A DNA stretch of 64,000 nucleotides, from NCBI RefSeq assembly GCF_000582685.1, contig NZ_KK073768.1, forward strand, positions 1,922,331-1,986,330, written 5' to 3'. A model generated the notes under the pieces. That model saw only the letters and a list, made by a program, of their open reading frames with translations, had not been told where the DNA came from and did no database searches. The translations under genes and the position numbers were made by a program. Shown here piece by piece: positions 1 through 9,097 of the stretch. Numbering within the stretch: position 1 is the stretch's first letter; each line of letters begins with the position of its first letter. This DNA comes from [Scytonema hofmanni] UTEX 2349. GTDB taxonomy: Bacteria > Cyanobacteriota > Cyanobacteriia > Cyanobacteriales > Nostocaceae.

Positions 1-323
1 GTGGTTGTCGAGCGTCAGGGTGAGCGCAATGGTCAGCCATCCTACGAGCGTCAATTCTATATATGTAGTCAATATCTCGAAGCTCAACAGTTACTTTGTG
101 ACATTCAAGGGCATTGGGGCATCGAAAATCGACTGCATTGGGTTCGAGATGTGACATTCCAAGAAGACTTTCCACCACGTCGTGGTGGCAATGCTCCTGT
201 CAATTGGTCTATTTTACACAACTTTTCATTACGATCGCCCGCAAACTCGGTTTCCGAACTATTCCTCAAGCACAACGCGCCCTCTCTAATCAACTACACA
301 AAGTTTTTTCTTTCTTTGTATGA
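1..323 (+). pseudogene. ISAs1-family transposase, 3' fragment, frameshifted
   Basis: The fragment enters from the left edge in frame 1. It shows the C-terminal signature of ISAs1/H-repeat (DDE_Tnp_1-associated) transposases: HWGIENRLHWVRDVTFQED followed by GGNAPVNWSILHNF. The expected continuation (ITIARKLGFRTIPQAQRALSNQ, ending HKVFSFFV) is in frame 3 and stops at 321-323. A frameshift therefore lies at about 205-230, and frame 1 continues as nonsense to about 396. This is a decayed copy; whether the upstream part is intact cannot be seen. Confidence 0.75.
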
Positions 324-577
324 AACCACCCTGCTTCCCTATTCCGGGAAGGGGAGTAAGACTCAAAGTCTCTCTCCTTGTTGGAGAGAAGTCTGACTGT
401 ACATCAATTAACGGAGAACCGCTATAATATGGGGTTGAGATTTTTTGAAGAATTGCACTCTTTTGAATACAACGAAACGCTTCTGACATAAGTATTTTTG
501 CGTAACCACTTACAATGCGATCGCATCCCCTGCATTTTAAAATGCGATCGGTTGTGACATTTCCTGTCAGATTGCCA

Positions 578-781
578 ATGCAGAGCCTTGTTATGTTAAT
601 GCAGAGCCTTGTTATGTTAATGCAGAGCCTTGTTATGCCAATGCAGAGCCTTGTTATGCCAATGCAGAGCCTTGTTATGCCAATGCAGAGCCTTGTTATG
701 CCAATGCAGAGCCTTGTTATGTTAATGCAGAGCCTTGTTATGCCAATGCAGAGCCTTGTTATGTTAATGCAGAGCCTTGTA
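578..781. repeat. 21-bp tandem repeat array, about 9.7 copies
   Basis: The unit is ATGCAGAGCCTTGTTATGyyA with yy = TT or CC. Nine full copies start at 578 and a degenerate tenth starts at 767. The units differ almost only at those two bases. The period of 21 is three heptamers, and the array happens to be open in frame (heptad MQSLVMx), but there is no ribosome binding site or flanking domain, so I do not call a gene. It fills most of the 324-900 gap, which is otherwise featureless apart from small hairpins at 340-400. Confidence 0.9.
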
Positions 782-900
782 CTGACTTAACTGCTATTGC
801 ATCTTCGCTTTCAAACTGAGAATATATAAGGTAAACTAAAACTGCTCAGTAACGCCAGTTGTGTGGTAATTCAAAAATAGTTCGAGATATTTCAATACCA

Positions 901-1422
901 ATGCAAGACAAATCCCTGCTTCCAAATTTAGAACATCTATCTCCAGAATCGAAAGTAAAGTTTGTGCATTTCCCCGAAGAAACAATCTATTTTTGTTTCG
1001 ATCATGAAATTCCCTACGGTTGCTTTTGTAACTTCTCTGAACATGATTTTATATTGGATAACTTTTATTGGAAAACCAGCGAACACTATTTTCAAGCACA
1101 GAAGTTTGTCGGCACACCTTATTTTGAAAAAGTGCAGCAGGTGAAAACCCCTTTAGAAGCAGCCAATATCGGAGGCGATCGCTCCCTTCCCCTCCGCTTA
1201 GACTGGAGGCAAGTCAAAGATGAGTTCATGAAGAAAGCAGTGTTAGCTAAATTCCAAAACCATGCAGATATTCGAGATATTCTGCTCTCAACTGCTCATC
1301 AACTACTAGTAGAAACTACCCTGCATGACTATTATTGGGGTTGCGGAGAAGATGGTAGTGGTAAAAATAGACTAGGGCAAATTTTGATGGAAGTGCGAAC
1401 TATACTTCGTCATTCTAGTTAA
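901..1422 (+). CDS. NADAR-domain protein (YbiA-like N-glycosidase family)
   Basis: The 173-residue protein matches the NADAR/DUF1768 fold. An early segment reads CFCNFSEHDFILDNFYWKTSEHYFQAQKF, with the usual Y/F-x-SEHYFQAQKF helix. The later part has WRQVKDEFMKKAVLAKFQ and a C-terminal DYYWGCGEDGSGKNRLGQILMEVR, the typical W-G-x-G-x-G-x-N-x-LG-x-LM-x-VR end. Members hydrolyse N-glycosidic bonds in riboflavin intermediates or remove ADP-ribose from guanine. The frame is open from a TTG at 859, but the ATG at 901 fits family length better. It stands alone between a repeat array and a CinA-like gene, so its substrate cannot be told from context. Confidence 0.8.
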   Translation: MQDKSLLPNLEHLSPESKVKFVHFPEETIYFCFDHEIPYGCFCNFSEHDFILDNFYWKTSEHYFQAQKFVGTPYFEKVQQVKTPLEAANIGGDRSLPLRLDWRQVKDEFMKKAVLAKFQNHADIRDILLSTAHQLLVETTLHDYYWGCGEDGSGKNRLGQILMEVRTILRHSS

Positions 1423-1502
1423 CTTTAACTCTCAACGAAAACCTTTAAAAAGCTTCCAAAAGCAGTTTATTCCTGCACCACCGATGAATCAATTACATTT
1501 CT

Positions 1503-2321
1503 ATGATTCAAATTGAAATAGTAACAATAGGTAATGAAGTTTTAGTTGGAGATGTTCTTGATACGAACACTAACTGGATATCTAAGAGAATTACAGGTAT
1601 GGGTGGGTTGGTGAAACGTGTAGTGTTGGTTCGAGACAACTTGAACGCTATCAGCAAAGAAATTCAATCAGCAATAGAGCAAAAGATAGACTTGATTATT
1701 ACAATAGGGGGTATGGGACCTACAGTAGATGATATGACTCTTGAAGCCGTTGCTCAAGCGACAAATCGGTCTTTAGAGCTTAACGTAAAAGCTATATCTT
1801 TTGTAAAGAAAAGATACGAATACTTTGCAAGTCAAGGATATGTTGATAGCTCTGAAATCACATTGGCTAGAAAAAAGATGGGTATTCTACCTAGAGATGC
1901 CACTCCTGTTGAAAATCCTGTTGGAGCAGCACCAGCAGTGATTTTGAAAGTACAAAACTCCACGATAATTTGTCTACCAGGTGTGCCTACAGAATTAAAG
2001 AAAATTTTTGAAGAGCCTTTGCAACCAATCCTCAAAACTATATTTGGCAACAGTGTATTTATTGAAAGAGTTGTAATTGTTAATTGTAATGACGAATCAA
2101 TTTTAGCTCCTATTGTCAAGAAAATTTTTGAAAAAAATCAAGATAAAATTTACATAAAATCAAGACCAAAGAATTTTGGTTCAGATGTTAAGTTAAGAGT
2201 TATTTTTTCTGGTATTGGTAATTGTCAAGAAGAATTAGAAAATAATTTAAACACAACACTACAAGAATTTGAAGAAGAATTGATGTTGGCAGGTATATCA
2301 ATAGATTCTACCTCTAACTAA
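1503..2321 (+). CDS. CinA-like protein (molybdopterin-binding/MoCF domain)
   Basis: This 272-residue protein has the CinA N-terminal MoCF domain. The start IEIVTIGNEVLVGDVLDTNTNWI corresponds to the conserved TIGDELL-G---NTN motif. IITIGGMGPTVDDMTLEAVA matches the GGLGPTxDDxT loop, and VENPVGAAPAV and ICLPGVPTELK match the N-P-x-G-x-AP and LPGVP-E motifs. The C-terminal NMN-deamidase domain of full CinA (about 400 residues) is absent, so it is a stand-alone MoCF/KH-type version. It is AT-rich compared with its neighbours, with many AAA/ATT codons, which may mean recent acquisition. Function in pyridine-nucleotide recycling or nucleotide-sugar hydrolysis is inferred from family only. Confidence 0.8.
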   Translation: MIQIEIVTIGNEVLVGDVLDTNTNWISKRITGMGGLVKRVVLVRDNLNAISKEIQSAIEQKIDLIITIGGMGPTVDDMTLEAVAQATNRSLELNVKAISFVKKRYEYFASQGYVDSSEITLARKKMGILPRDATPVENPVGAAPAVILKVQNSTIICLPGVPTELKKIFEEPLQPILKTIFGNSVFIERVVIVNCNDESILAPIVKKIFEKNQDKIYIKSRPKNFGSDVKLRVIFSGIGNCQEELENNLNTTLQEFEEELMLAGISIDSTSN

Positions 2322-2580
2322 CCTTTCTTTTAATGGGTGTAGTCAAAATGTTAACTCAGCCACCCCCCACACCCTACCCCCTTTGAATACACTTGTCACT
2401 TGAGATAAATATGTGTTAAAAAGGTTATTGACAACTTTACTAAGATTTCATATATAATTCGTCTTCCCCAAAACTCTGGGAACCGACTTATTACATTACT
2501 TGAGACGCGGCTGCTGAACCCAAGTCTCCCCAATCTCTTCACTATCAAGAGTCTTTTATAAGACTTACATTTGAGTATTC

Positions 2581-4023
2581 ATGCAGCCCAAAAATCTCAA
2601 TCGTCTCCTGCGTGCTTTAGCGCGGCAGGGTTTAGATGTAACTTACAACAACAAAACTTATTCGGTTCGGTTACGTGATAATTCGGATGTGCCAGTAGCA
2701 GAAGTACTACTGCCGCTAGGCTTTCCCGTAGAAGCGAAGGCACTGAAGCAGTTAGCGAATCTGGCAAGCGTTCGCCACCCCGCAGGCGGTTGCGTTTGCC
2801 GTGCCTGTGCTACACCTGACTTTCACCCAGGTGATGCCGGAATTGCCATTGGTTCAATAATAGAAACTGAAGGTCAAGTTATTCCTGCGGCTGTCGGTTC
2901 TGACATCAATTGTGGGATGCGTTTGCATGTCGTCGATTTGACAATCGATGAATTTTTAGCAAAGCGCGATCGCTTTGTGGAATTGATGAAGGGTGATTAC
3001 TTCTTCGGCACCCGCGATGTCACCATGACAGCGAAAACATCTCGCGCCATGTTTCAATACGGGGTTCCCGGTTGGTTAGATGCGATGTTGGATTCACCTA
3101 CAGGCAGTTTTGTCAAATCTAATTTGCCGCAAATCGTCCAAGAAAGCGATCGCATTTTCTTAGATGGTTCAATGGATGGAAATTGGAAACTTGCACCCGA
3201 AGAACTTGTACCCGATGATGGACTGGTGCGCGATGGCGGATTGGCTACAATTGGTGGGGGGAATCACTTTGTAGAAGTGCAGCGAGTTGATCAAGTTGAA
3301 AATCGTGCGATCGCCCACACTTGGGGAGTGCGAGAAGGACAACTTGCATTTATGATTCACTCAGGTTCTCGCAATGTAGGTAAATACATCGGCGGAATGT
3401 GGCGAGATAAAACTAAAGCCGCTTGGCAAAAAGGTTTGAAGTATCCTGACTCGCACATTTTTCCTCTTTCTGTGCATTCCCACCCCAAATTAGTTGCTAG
3501 TTATCTGCAAGCTGAGGCAACAGCTGCCAACTATGGCTTTATTAATCGCTTGATGTTAGCAGAACTATTACGTCTGCGTTTGCGAGAAGTTTACTCATAT
3601 GTGGAAGCACCCTTAGTTTATGACTTACCTCATAACATCACTTTGTCTGAGAAATCGGGTTCTTGGATAACTCGCAAAGGTGCTTGTCCCGCTTATGCCG
3701 GACAACCTGTAATTATCCCCGGCTCAATGGGTGATTATTCTTACCTAATGGTGGGTAGAGGAAATCCAGCCTTTTGCAATTCCGCTTCACATGGGGCAGG
3801 AAGAGTGCGTAGCCGCTTTGACCTGACTCGTCAAGGTGCATCGCAAAGTGAGTCAGAACTCAGATTAACGGGGGTAGACTGCATCACACTGCGCCAAGAA
3901 CGCAGAATTGAGGAAGCACCTGCGGCTTATAAGTCGATTCAGTCAGTGATTGATGTGCAGGTAGAGGCGGAAATGGTCGATATTGTAGCGCGTTTGAGTC
4001 CGGTTTTGACTTTTAAAGCTTAA
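2581..4023 (+). CDS. rtcB: RtcB-family RNA ligase
   Basis: This 480-residue protein carries the RtcB active-site motifs in order: ATPDFHPGDAGIAIGS, VGSDINCGMRLH (Mn-binding Asp and Cys), GGGNHFVEVQ, FMIHSGSRNVG, GSMGDYSYLMVG and NSASHGAGRVRSR, where the His accepts GMP. RtcB joins 2',3'-cyclic phosphate or 3'-phosphate RNA ends to 5'-OH ends using GTP and Mn2+, in RNA repair or tRNA ligation. All metal and nucleotide ligands appear present. A Cys-containing segment (HPAGGCVCRAC) precedes the first metal motif and is unlike E. coli RtcB; it may mark a subfamily. No archease gene is adjacent. The 260-bp upstream gap holds no obvious element. Confidence 0.88.
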   Translation: MQPKNLNRLLRALARQGLDVTYNNKTYSVRLRDNSDVPVAEVLLPLGFPVEAKALKQLANLASVRHPAGGCVCRACATPDFHPGDAGIAIGSIIETEGQVIPAAVGSDINCGMRLHVVDLTIDEFLAKRDRFVELMKGDYFFGTRDVTMTAKTSRAMFQYGVPGWLDAMLDSPTGSFVKSNLPQIVQESDRIFLDGSMDGNWKLAPEELVPDDGLVRDGGLATIGGGNHFVEVQRVDQVENRAIAHTWGVREGQLAFMIHSGSRNVGKYIGGMWRDKTKAAWQKGLKYPDSHIFPLSVHSHPKLVASYLQAEATAANYGFINRLMLAELLRLRLREVYSYVEAPLVYDLPHNITLSEKSGSWITRKGACPAYAGQPVIIPGSMGDYSYLMVGRGNPAFCNSASHGAGRVRSRFDLTRQGASQSESELRLTGVDCITLRQERRIEEAPAAYKSIQSVIDVQVEAEMVDIVARLSPVLTFKA

Positions 4024-4415
4024 CCCTGATTTCTCACAAGCAATAAAAAATGAAAAAGCAGGGGAGCAGGGAGCTCTTAGCAGGGGAGAAAAACCACGCC
4101 ACAAGGGGTGGGGCTTCAACCCTCAATTTGATCAGGAGCAAGGGGGCTTTTGCCTACAATTCGGCTTGGTTTGTACCTTAATATTCCCAATCGAGATGCG
4201 TAGCACTCCTAAATAATGCGTCCTTATTTCAAGCCCCTAAATTTATGGGGTTCTCCCCCTGCCCCCCGCTAGAAAGCCCCTTTTCCTCTTGCTGACCTGT
4301 ACTAGCAACTTGCGTTATATTAACTGTCCTTGAGTTTTCCTAGGGATTAATAATATGCTGAAAAAGTAACATTCAAACAAACTCACAACCAACTAGCATC
4401 TACAAGGAAAAAATT
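4024..4415. other. Intergenic region, rtcB to TerB-like gene
   Basis: No open frame of note. A GC-rich hairpin-forming stretch at 4096-4125 (CCACGCC...GGGGTGGGGC) resembles the ends of IS200/IS605-type elements, but no partner end or transposase was seen. The ribosome binding site AAGGA lies just before the ATG at 4416. Confidence 0.4.
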
Positions 4416-4898
4416 ATGTCTGACATCAAAAAACTTGGTCAATCTTGGATATTTAATTGGTTCTTTGGTTTTGAAGAGATCCCTACAGATGAGGATTGTT
4501 GCATTTATATGAAATCAGTTTTATGTTGCGCTAAAGGAGATGGAATTATTTCACAGGAAGAAAAAGATTGGGCTATTGGATTCTGTGCATCTTGGGGAGT
4601 AGCAGACTGGGTGATTGAAGAGTTAAAAACATATGAGGGGGATGAAGATTTAGAAGAAGTCATTGCTCGCTCTCCTCAAGTTTCCATAGCACAGAGAGAT
4701 TTACTTCTCACTGCAATTAGAGCTTGTGCTGCTGATGGAGAATTTCATGAACAGGAAAAGGCAAAAATTCGGCAAATGGCTTCTATTATAGGGGTTCCAG
4801 AAGAAACAGTAGAGCAGTTAGAGCAACTACAAAAAGAAGAATCAGCATTACGGCAGAAACGCATTAACCTCTTATATCCTGAAAAAAGCCCCTATTAA
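4416..4898 (+). CDS. TerB-like protein
   Basis: This 160-residue protein contains two similar helical segments: SVLCCAKGDGIISQEEKDWAIGF at residues 30-52 and AIRACAADGEFHEQEKAKIRQMA at residues 105-127. The repeated A-x-DG-x-(I/F)-x-x-x-E pattern is the metal-binding signature of TerB/DjlA-N (tellurite-resistance protein B) domains. TerB proteins act as cytoplasmic scaffolds in stress-related systems; no other ter genes are near, so a tellurite role is not implied. AAGGA lies about 8 bases before the ATG. The next gene is dnaN, 174 bp downstream. Confidence 0.65.
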   Translation: MSDIKKLGQSWIFNWFFGFEEIPTDEDCCIYMKSVLCCAKGDGIISQEEKDWAIGFCASWGVADWVIEELKTYEGDEDLEEVIARSPQVSIAQRDLLLTAIRACAADGEFHEQEKAKIRQMASIIGVPEETVEQLEQLQKEESALRQKRINLLYPEKSPY

Positions 4899-5014
4899 CG
4901 ATTTTCCACTTAATGGGCAAGTGAGGTAGGACTGGGAGCGATTTGCGGAGAAGAAGTAAGAGTTTGAGAGAGTTCTTGCGTAAGTCCTGTTATATTTGTT
5001 TTCGCCTACCTACA

Positions 5015-5043
5015 TAGCACCATTGTTCGCAACAATGGTGCTA
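5015..5043. terminator. Perfect 13-bp inverted repeat, hairpin upstream of dnaN
   Basis: TAGCACCATTGTT and its exact complement AACAATGGTGCTA are separated by CGC. The downstream sequence GCATATTTCTT is only moderately T-rich. It lies 117 bp after the TerB-like gene and 30 bp before dnaN. It may be a terminator for the former, an operator, or a 5' UTR structure of dnaN. Confidence 0.5.
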
Positions 5044-5072
5044 GCATATTTCTTCACCAGCTAGACCTGAAC

Positions 5073-6239
5073 ATGAAATTAGTTTGTTCCCAAAGCGACC
5101 TCAGTACCAATCTCTCAATTGTGAGTCGTGCAGTTCCATCACGTCCAACTCATCCGGTACTTGCTAACATCTTACTGCAAGCGGATGCTCAAACTAACTT
5201 AGTAAGTTTAACAGCCTTCGATCTCAGCTTGGGTATCCGCACAACCTTTAACGCTGAAGTTATTCAATCCGGAGCGATCGCACTTCCTGCTAGACTACTT
5301 GTTGATATTACCTCTCGTCTTCCCGAAGGTGAAATCACCCTAGAAGATGAATCTGCAAGTAGCGCCGAAGCCCCAGGCGGTGAAGGTATAATTGTTACAC
5401 TCACACCCAAAAGTGGACGTTATCAGCTTCGAGCAATGGGAGCCGAAGAGTATCCCGAACTACCTATAATCGAAAATATCGAAGCAATTCATCTGACCAC
5501 CGCTGCATTAATTGAAGGATTGCGCGGTTGTTTATTTGCCACCAGTAGCGATGAAACCAAACAAGTGCTCACCGGCGTACATTTAACACTTAAACAAGAC
5601 GCGCTGGAATTTGCAGCTACAGATGGACATCGTTTAGCAGTTGTAGAAACACTCAACGAAAGTCCTGTTGCTAGCAGTGAAAATCAACTAGAGGTGACAG
5701 TACCAAACAGAGCCATGCGCGAACTAGAGCGGATGTTGGCTCATAGTTCCTCCGAAGAAGAAACTGTAGCCTTATACTTCGATCAAGGTCAAATAGTCTT
5801 TCAATGGCAAAATCAACGTTTAACAAGCCGAATTTTAGAAGGACAATATCCCGCTTATCGGTTACTTATTCCCCGTCAATTTGAGCGACAATTAACGCTC
5901 GATCGCAAACAATTAGTTAGCACCTTAGAGCGAATTGCTGTTTTAGCAGATCAAAAAAATAATATCGTCAAAATCAGCATGGACGGTGATGCCGGGGAAA
6001 TTACTTTATCAGTAGAATCTCAAGATGTGGGTAGCGCTATTGAGTCGATGCCGGCACAAATATCAGGAGAAGATATAGATATTGCCTTTAACGTCAAATA
6101 TTTAATGGAAGGCTTAAAAGCATTGCCATCTCAAGAAATTCAAATGCAGCTAAATGGAAATCTCACTCCAGTGATTTTTACACCTCTAAGCGGTTTAAAG
6201 ATGACTTATTTAGCAATGCCGGTGCAATTAAGAAGTTAA
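5073..6239 (+). CDS. dnaN: DNA polymerase III beta subunit (sliding clamp)
   Basis: This 388-residue protein has the three-domain clamp layout. It starts MKLVCSQSDLSTNLSIVSRAVPSRPTHPVLANILL. The middle region has ATDGHRLAVVE, a hallmark of domain 2, and the C-terminus MTYLAMPVQLRS corresponds to the usual Y-x-x-MP-(M/V)-(R/Q)-L end. It forms the ring that tethers DNA polymerase III to DNA. No dnaA, recF or cluster of DnaA boxes is visible nearby, so this is not evidently the replication origin. It converges on the cyanobacteriochrome gene, and the 105-bp gap is almost filled by a composite GTAGAGACGT repeat. Confidence 0.97.
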   Translation: MKLVCSQSDLSTNLSIVSRAVPSRPTHPVLANILLQADAQTNLVSLTAFDLSLGIRTTFNAEVIQSGAIALPARLLVDITSRLPEGEITLEDESASSAEAPGGEGIIVTLTPKSGRYQLRAMGAEEYPELPIIENIEAIHLTTAALIEGLRGCLFATSSDETKQVLTGVHLTLKQDALEFAATDGHRLAVVETLNESPVASSENQLEVTVPNRAMRELERMLAHSSSEEETVALYFDQGQIVFQWQNQRLTSRILEGQYPAYRLLIPRQFERQLTLDRKQLVSTLERIAVLADQKNNIVKISMDGDAGEITLSVESQDVGSAIESMPAQISGEDIDIAFNVKYLMEGLKALPSQEIQMQLNGNLTPVIFTPLSGLKMTYLAMPVQLRS

Positions 6240-6270
6240 AAGTGCCGAATAGATATAGACGTGAAAACAA

Positions 6271-6344
6271 TGTAGAGACGTAGCACTGCTACGTCTAATC
6301 AAGGGTTCTGGATAATGCATATTTAAATTCGGTCGATGTCTATT
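6271..6344. repeat. Composite GTAGAGACGT palindromic element, copy a
   Basis: The head is the palindrome AGACGTAGCAcTGCTACGTCT. It is followed by a tail AAGGGTTCTGGATAATGC, a short AT-rich stretch and TCGGTCGATGTCTA. The same head plus tail recurs at 21838-21910 and 59790-59860, and inverted at 26098-26199. It sits between the 3' ends of dnaN and the kinase gene. Confidence 0.8.
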
Positions 6345-9097
6345 TATTGGAAGACTCTAATCGGGATTTGAATCCAAAATTCCGTACCTGACTTTGGTTG
6401 CGAATTACATTGGAAGACACCACCGTGCTTGTTTACCACAATTTGGTAACTAATTGATAGACCTAAGCCAGTACCTTTTCCCACTGGCTTGGTGGTAAAA
6501 AACGGGTCAAATATTCGCGTTTTGATGTCTTCGGGTATTCCGGAACCATTATCAGCGATGCGAATCACCACTTGATCGTTGTTTATAACTTCGGTAATAA
6601 TCCGAATTTGGGGGCGATCGCTTATCTCTCCAGGGTTTTTTTCCAATGTTTCTTCTAAAGCATCAATCGCATTGCTCAAAACATTCATAAACACCTGATT
6701 TAATTGTCCGGCATAGCATTCCACTAAGGGTAGGTTGTTGTACTCTTTAACTACCTCAATACCGCGACTGTTTGGCACTGGTTTCAAACGATGCTGTAAA
6801 ATGAGTAAGGTGCTATCAATACCTTCGTGAATATCAACTTTCTTCATTTGGGCTTCGTCAAGCCTGGAGAAATTCCTTAAAGACAGGACAATCTGACGGA
6901 TGCGATCGCTTCCTACTTTCAACGACGACAGTATTTTGGGCAAATCTTCGGCAATAAATTCTAAGTCTATACCTTTTGCTAGATCGCAAATCTCACGGCT
7001 AGGGTTCGGATACTGCTGTTGATAAAGAGCTAACATACTAAGTAAACCTTTAGCGTATTCAAAGACAGGGCTGAGGTTGGCATAAATGAAGTTTATCGGG
7101 TTGTTAATTTCGTGTGCCACACCAGCCACCAATTGTCCTAAACTGGACATTTTCTCGGTTTGGATTAATTGGGCTTGAGTTTGTTGTAATTCTTCTAGCG
7201 CTTGAGCGAGTTGTTCTGCTTGATGCTTGGTTTGGGCAAGCAATTCAGCTTGCTGGAGTGCTACCCCTATTTGGGCAGCAATCTGACTGAAGAAATTAAC
7301 TTCAAAGTCTTGCCAAATTCGAGATCCAGAGTGTTGATAAGTTGCTAGCAAACCCCAAAGTTTATGTCCGACAAAGATCGGAGCAAGCACAAAAGCGTGA
7401 ATCTGAAACTGCTCTAGATTATCGATATGACACTGAGTAAACCCCATCTTGTAGATGTCATTTACTGCAAATGTTTCATTGTTGCGGTAGCGTCCTGCCT
7501 CTGTGTCTTGTAAGTAAGTATCGTTCCAAACAGTATTAATACCTAGTTTATACTCATCATTCAACCAGTTGGAACTAGCAGCTTCAAAATCACCGACAAA
7601 TTCACCACCCCAATCACAATCAAAGCGATAAACAGAAACGCGATCGGCTTTTAATAGTTGACAAACCTCTTTAGTCGTTGTTTGAAAAATAGTATCGGTG
7701 TCAAGAGACTCACGAATTTTGGCAATGACTCCAAACACAGCTTGTTGCTGTTGACTTGTCCGTCGCAGTTCAACGGTGCGCTTTTTAACTTGATTTTCTA
7801 AGTCAGTATTAAAGGCTTGTACTTGTTGGTATAGTTCATACTGCTGACATGATGACGCAAAATGTTTACCGATTTCTTCAGCTAATTGAATCTCTTCAAA
7901 CGTCCATTTTCGAGCCTGTGCCTTTTTAAATTCACGCCAAACATCAAATGATACACGGGGGTAGAGTTGCCGCTTGTCGCCATCACATTGACCAGCCCAG
8001 AGAGTTTCTGTGTCTATTTCATCTCGGAAAATACTTAAATAGCCGAGTAATTGCTGACGATAACAAAGCGGAATCATCAAGATGCTGCGAATTTGGGTTG
8101 ATTGAAAAGTAGCTTGTAAACTTCGTAAATTTTGAGTTTCATATATATCTGAAATAGCCCAAACATCATAGTTACGAGACTTGTAGTGTTCCTGCCAGAC
8201 GCGATACTGCTCCATCAATGGATATATTGTTTGTTCTGGTATTGCAGGTTGCTTTCCACTAACATAAACTTTGACAGCATCGCTTCCAGGTATCAAACAT
8301 TCCGGGAAACTTCTGAAGCTGGGATTTTGATAATTAAAAGCTTCATTTCTAATACAAAGTCTGCCACCAGAACCGCCAAAAGCAACAATGGCTGCTTCTA
8401 AAGCTGGCTGTAATACAATTGTCGGCAGTGAATGCAATAAAGTCGCAATGCGGCTAACGATCGCTTCTCGTTCAGCTTTTTCACGAGCTTGAGTCAAAAG
8501 AGTACTGTGAGCGATCGCAACAGAAAGCTGATCTACCACAATCTGTAACACTTGGAGTTCATCTTGCCCAACAGAACGCGGTTGTGAGTGGTGAGATACC
8601 AATAGTCCCCAGAGTTTTTCGTCTATCAGAATCGGCACTCCCAGAGATGACTGTACACCCATTGCGGTCAAATATTCAACATGACAGGAGTCTACAGGAC
8701 GATAACGAAAATCTTCAGATATAATTTCTTTAGTTTGGGGGTCACACACAGGACTTTGACCAATTTTGCCCTCGTGCACATTTACAAGCGATCGCACTCG
8801 TGATTTAATAAATAGTTCCCGCGCATGAGGTGGAATGTCCGAAGCGGGAAAATTAAGCCCTAACAAAGATGGTAACGAGCGATCGTTTATAGATTCAGCA
8901 ATGACCTGACCGCTACTATCGACATTAAATTTATAAATCATCACTCGATCTGTGCCGAGAAACGAACGCACCTCCCCCACTGTCGCTATGAGAATATCTT
9001 GCAGTTCTAGCGTCATACGGATACGGTTTGTTATGCCACGCAGCAAATTTTCTTGATTTCGACTTACCCGCAAGTCTTCTTCTCTGGTAGAGGTCAT
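6344..9097 (-). CDS. Cyanobacteriochrome-type sensor histidine kinase (three GAF domains)
   Basis: This 917-residue soluble kinase has GAF1 (about 20-200) with phytochrome-like PASDIPPHARELF and a chromophore-type Cys-His in PVDSCHVEYL (C138-H139). GAF2 (about 215-425) has no such Cys and a long insert. A coiled coil (425-450) is followed by GAF3 (about 455-620) with a second Cys-His in GFTQCHIDNLEQF (C556-H557). The kinase core has H662 in AHEINNPINF, the N box NVLSNAIDALE, DNGSG, FDPFFTTK and GKGTGLGLS. There is no PHY or receiver domain. It probably senses light through a bilin on GAF1, possibly also on GAF3, and passes phosphate to an unlinked regulator. No response regulator is next to it. 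Confidence 0.88.
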   Translation of the reverse strand: MTSTREEDLRVSRNQENLLRGITNRIRMTLELQDILIATVGEVRSFLGTDRVMIYKFNVDSSGQVIAESINDRSLPSLLGLNFPASDIPPHARELFIKSRVRSLVNVHEGKIGQSPVCDPQTKEIISEDFRYRPVDSCHVEYLTAMGVQSSLGVPILIDEKLWGLLVSHHSQPRSVGQDELQVLQIVVDQLSVAIAHSTLLTQAREKAEREAIVSRIATLLHSLPTIVLQPALEAAIVAFGGSGGRLCIRNEAFNYQNPSFRSFPECLIPGSDAVKVYVSGKQPAIPEQTIYPLMEQYRVWQEHYKSRNYDVWAISDIYETQNLRSLQATFQSTQIRSILMIPLCYRQQLLGYLSIFRDEIDTETLWAGQCDGDKRQLYPRVSFDVWREFKKAQARKWTFEEIQLAEEIGKHFASSCQQYELYQQVQAFNTDLENQVKKRTVELRRTSQQQQAVFGVIAKIRESLDTDTIFQTTTKEVCQLLKADRVSVYRFDCDWGGEFVGDFEAASSNWLNDEYKLGINTVWNDTYLQDTEAGRYRNNETFAVNDIYKMGFTQCHIDNLEQFQIHAFVLAPIFVGHKLWGLLATYQHSGSRIWQDFEVNFFSQIAAQIGVALQQAELLAQTKHQAEQLAQALEELQQTQAQLIQTEKMSSLGQLVAGVAHEINNPINFIYANLSPVFEYAKGLLSMLALYQQQYPNPSREICDLAKGIDLEFIAEDLPKILSSLKVGSDRIRQIVLSLRNFSRLDEAQMKKVDIHEGIDSTLLILQHRLKPVPNSRGIEVVKEYNNLPLVECYAGQLNQVFMNVLSNAIDALEETLEKNPGEISDRPQIRIITEVINNDQVVIRIADNGSGIPEDIKTRIFDPFFTTKPVGKGTGLGLSISYQIVVNKHGGVFQCNSQPKSGTEFWIQIPIRVFQ

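Noticed and set aside
515..790. Heptad protein MQSLVMx
   Set aside because: It is only the translation of a 21-bp tandem repeat; no domain or start signal supports it.
4898..5072. Replication origin next to dnaN
   Set aside because: Only one weak DnaA-box-like TTTTCCACTT is present; no cluster, and dnaA is not adjacent.
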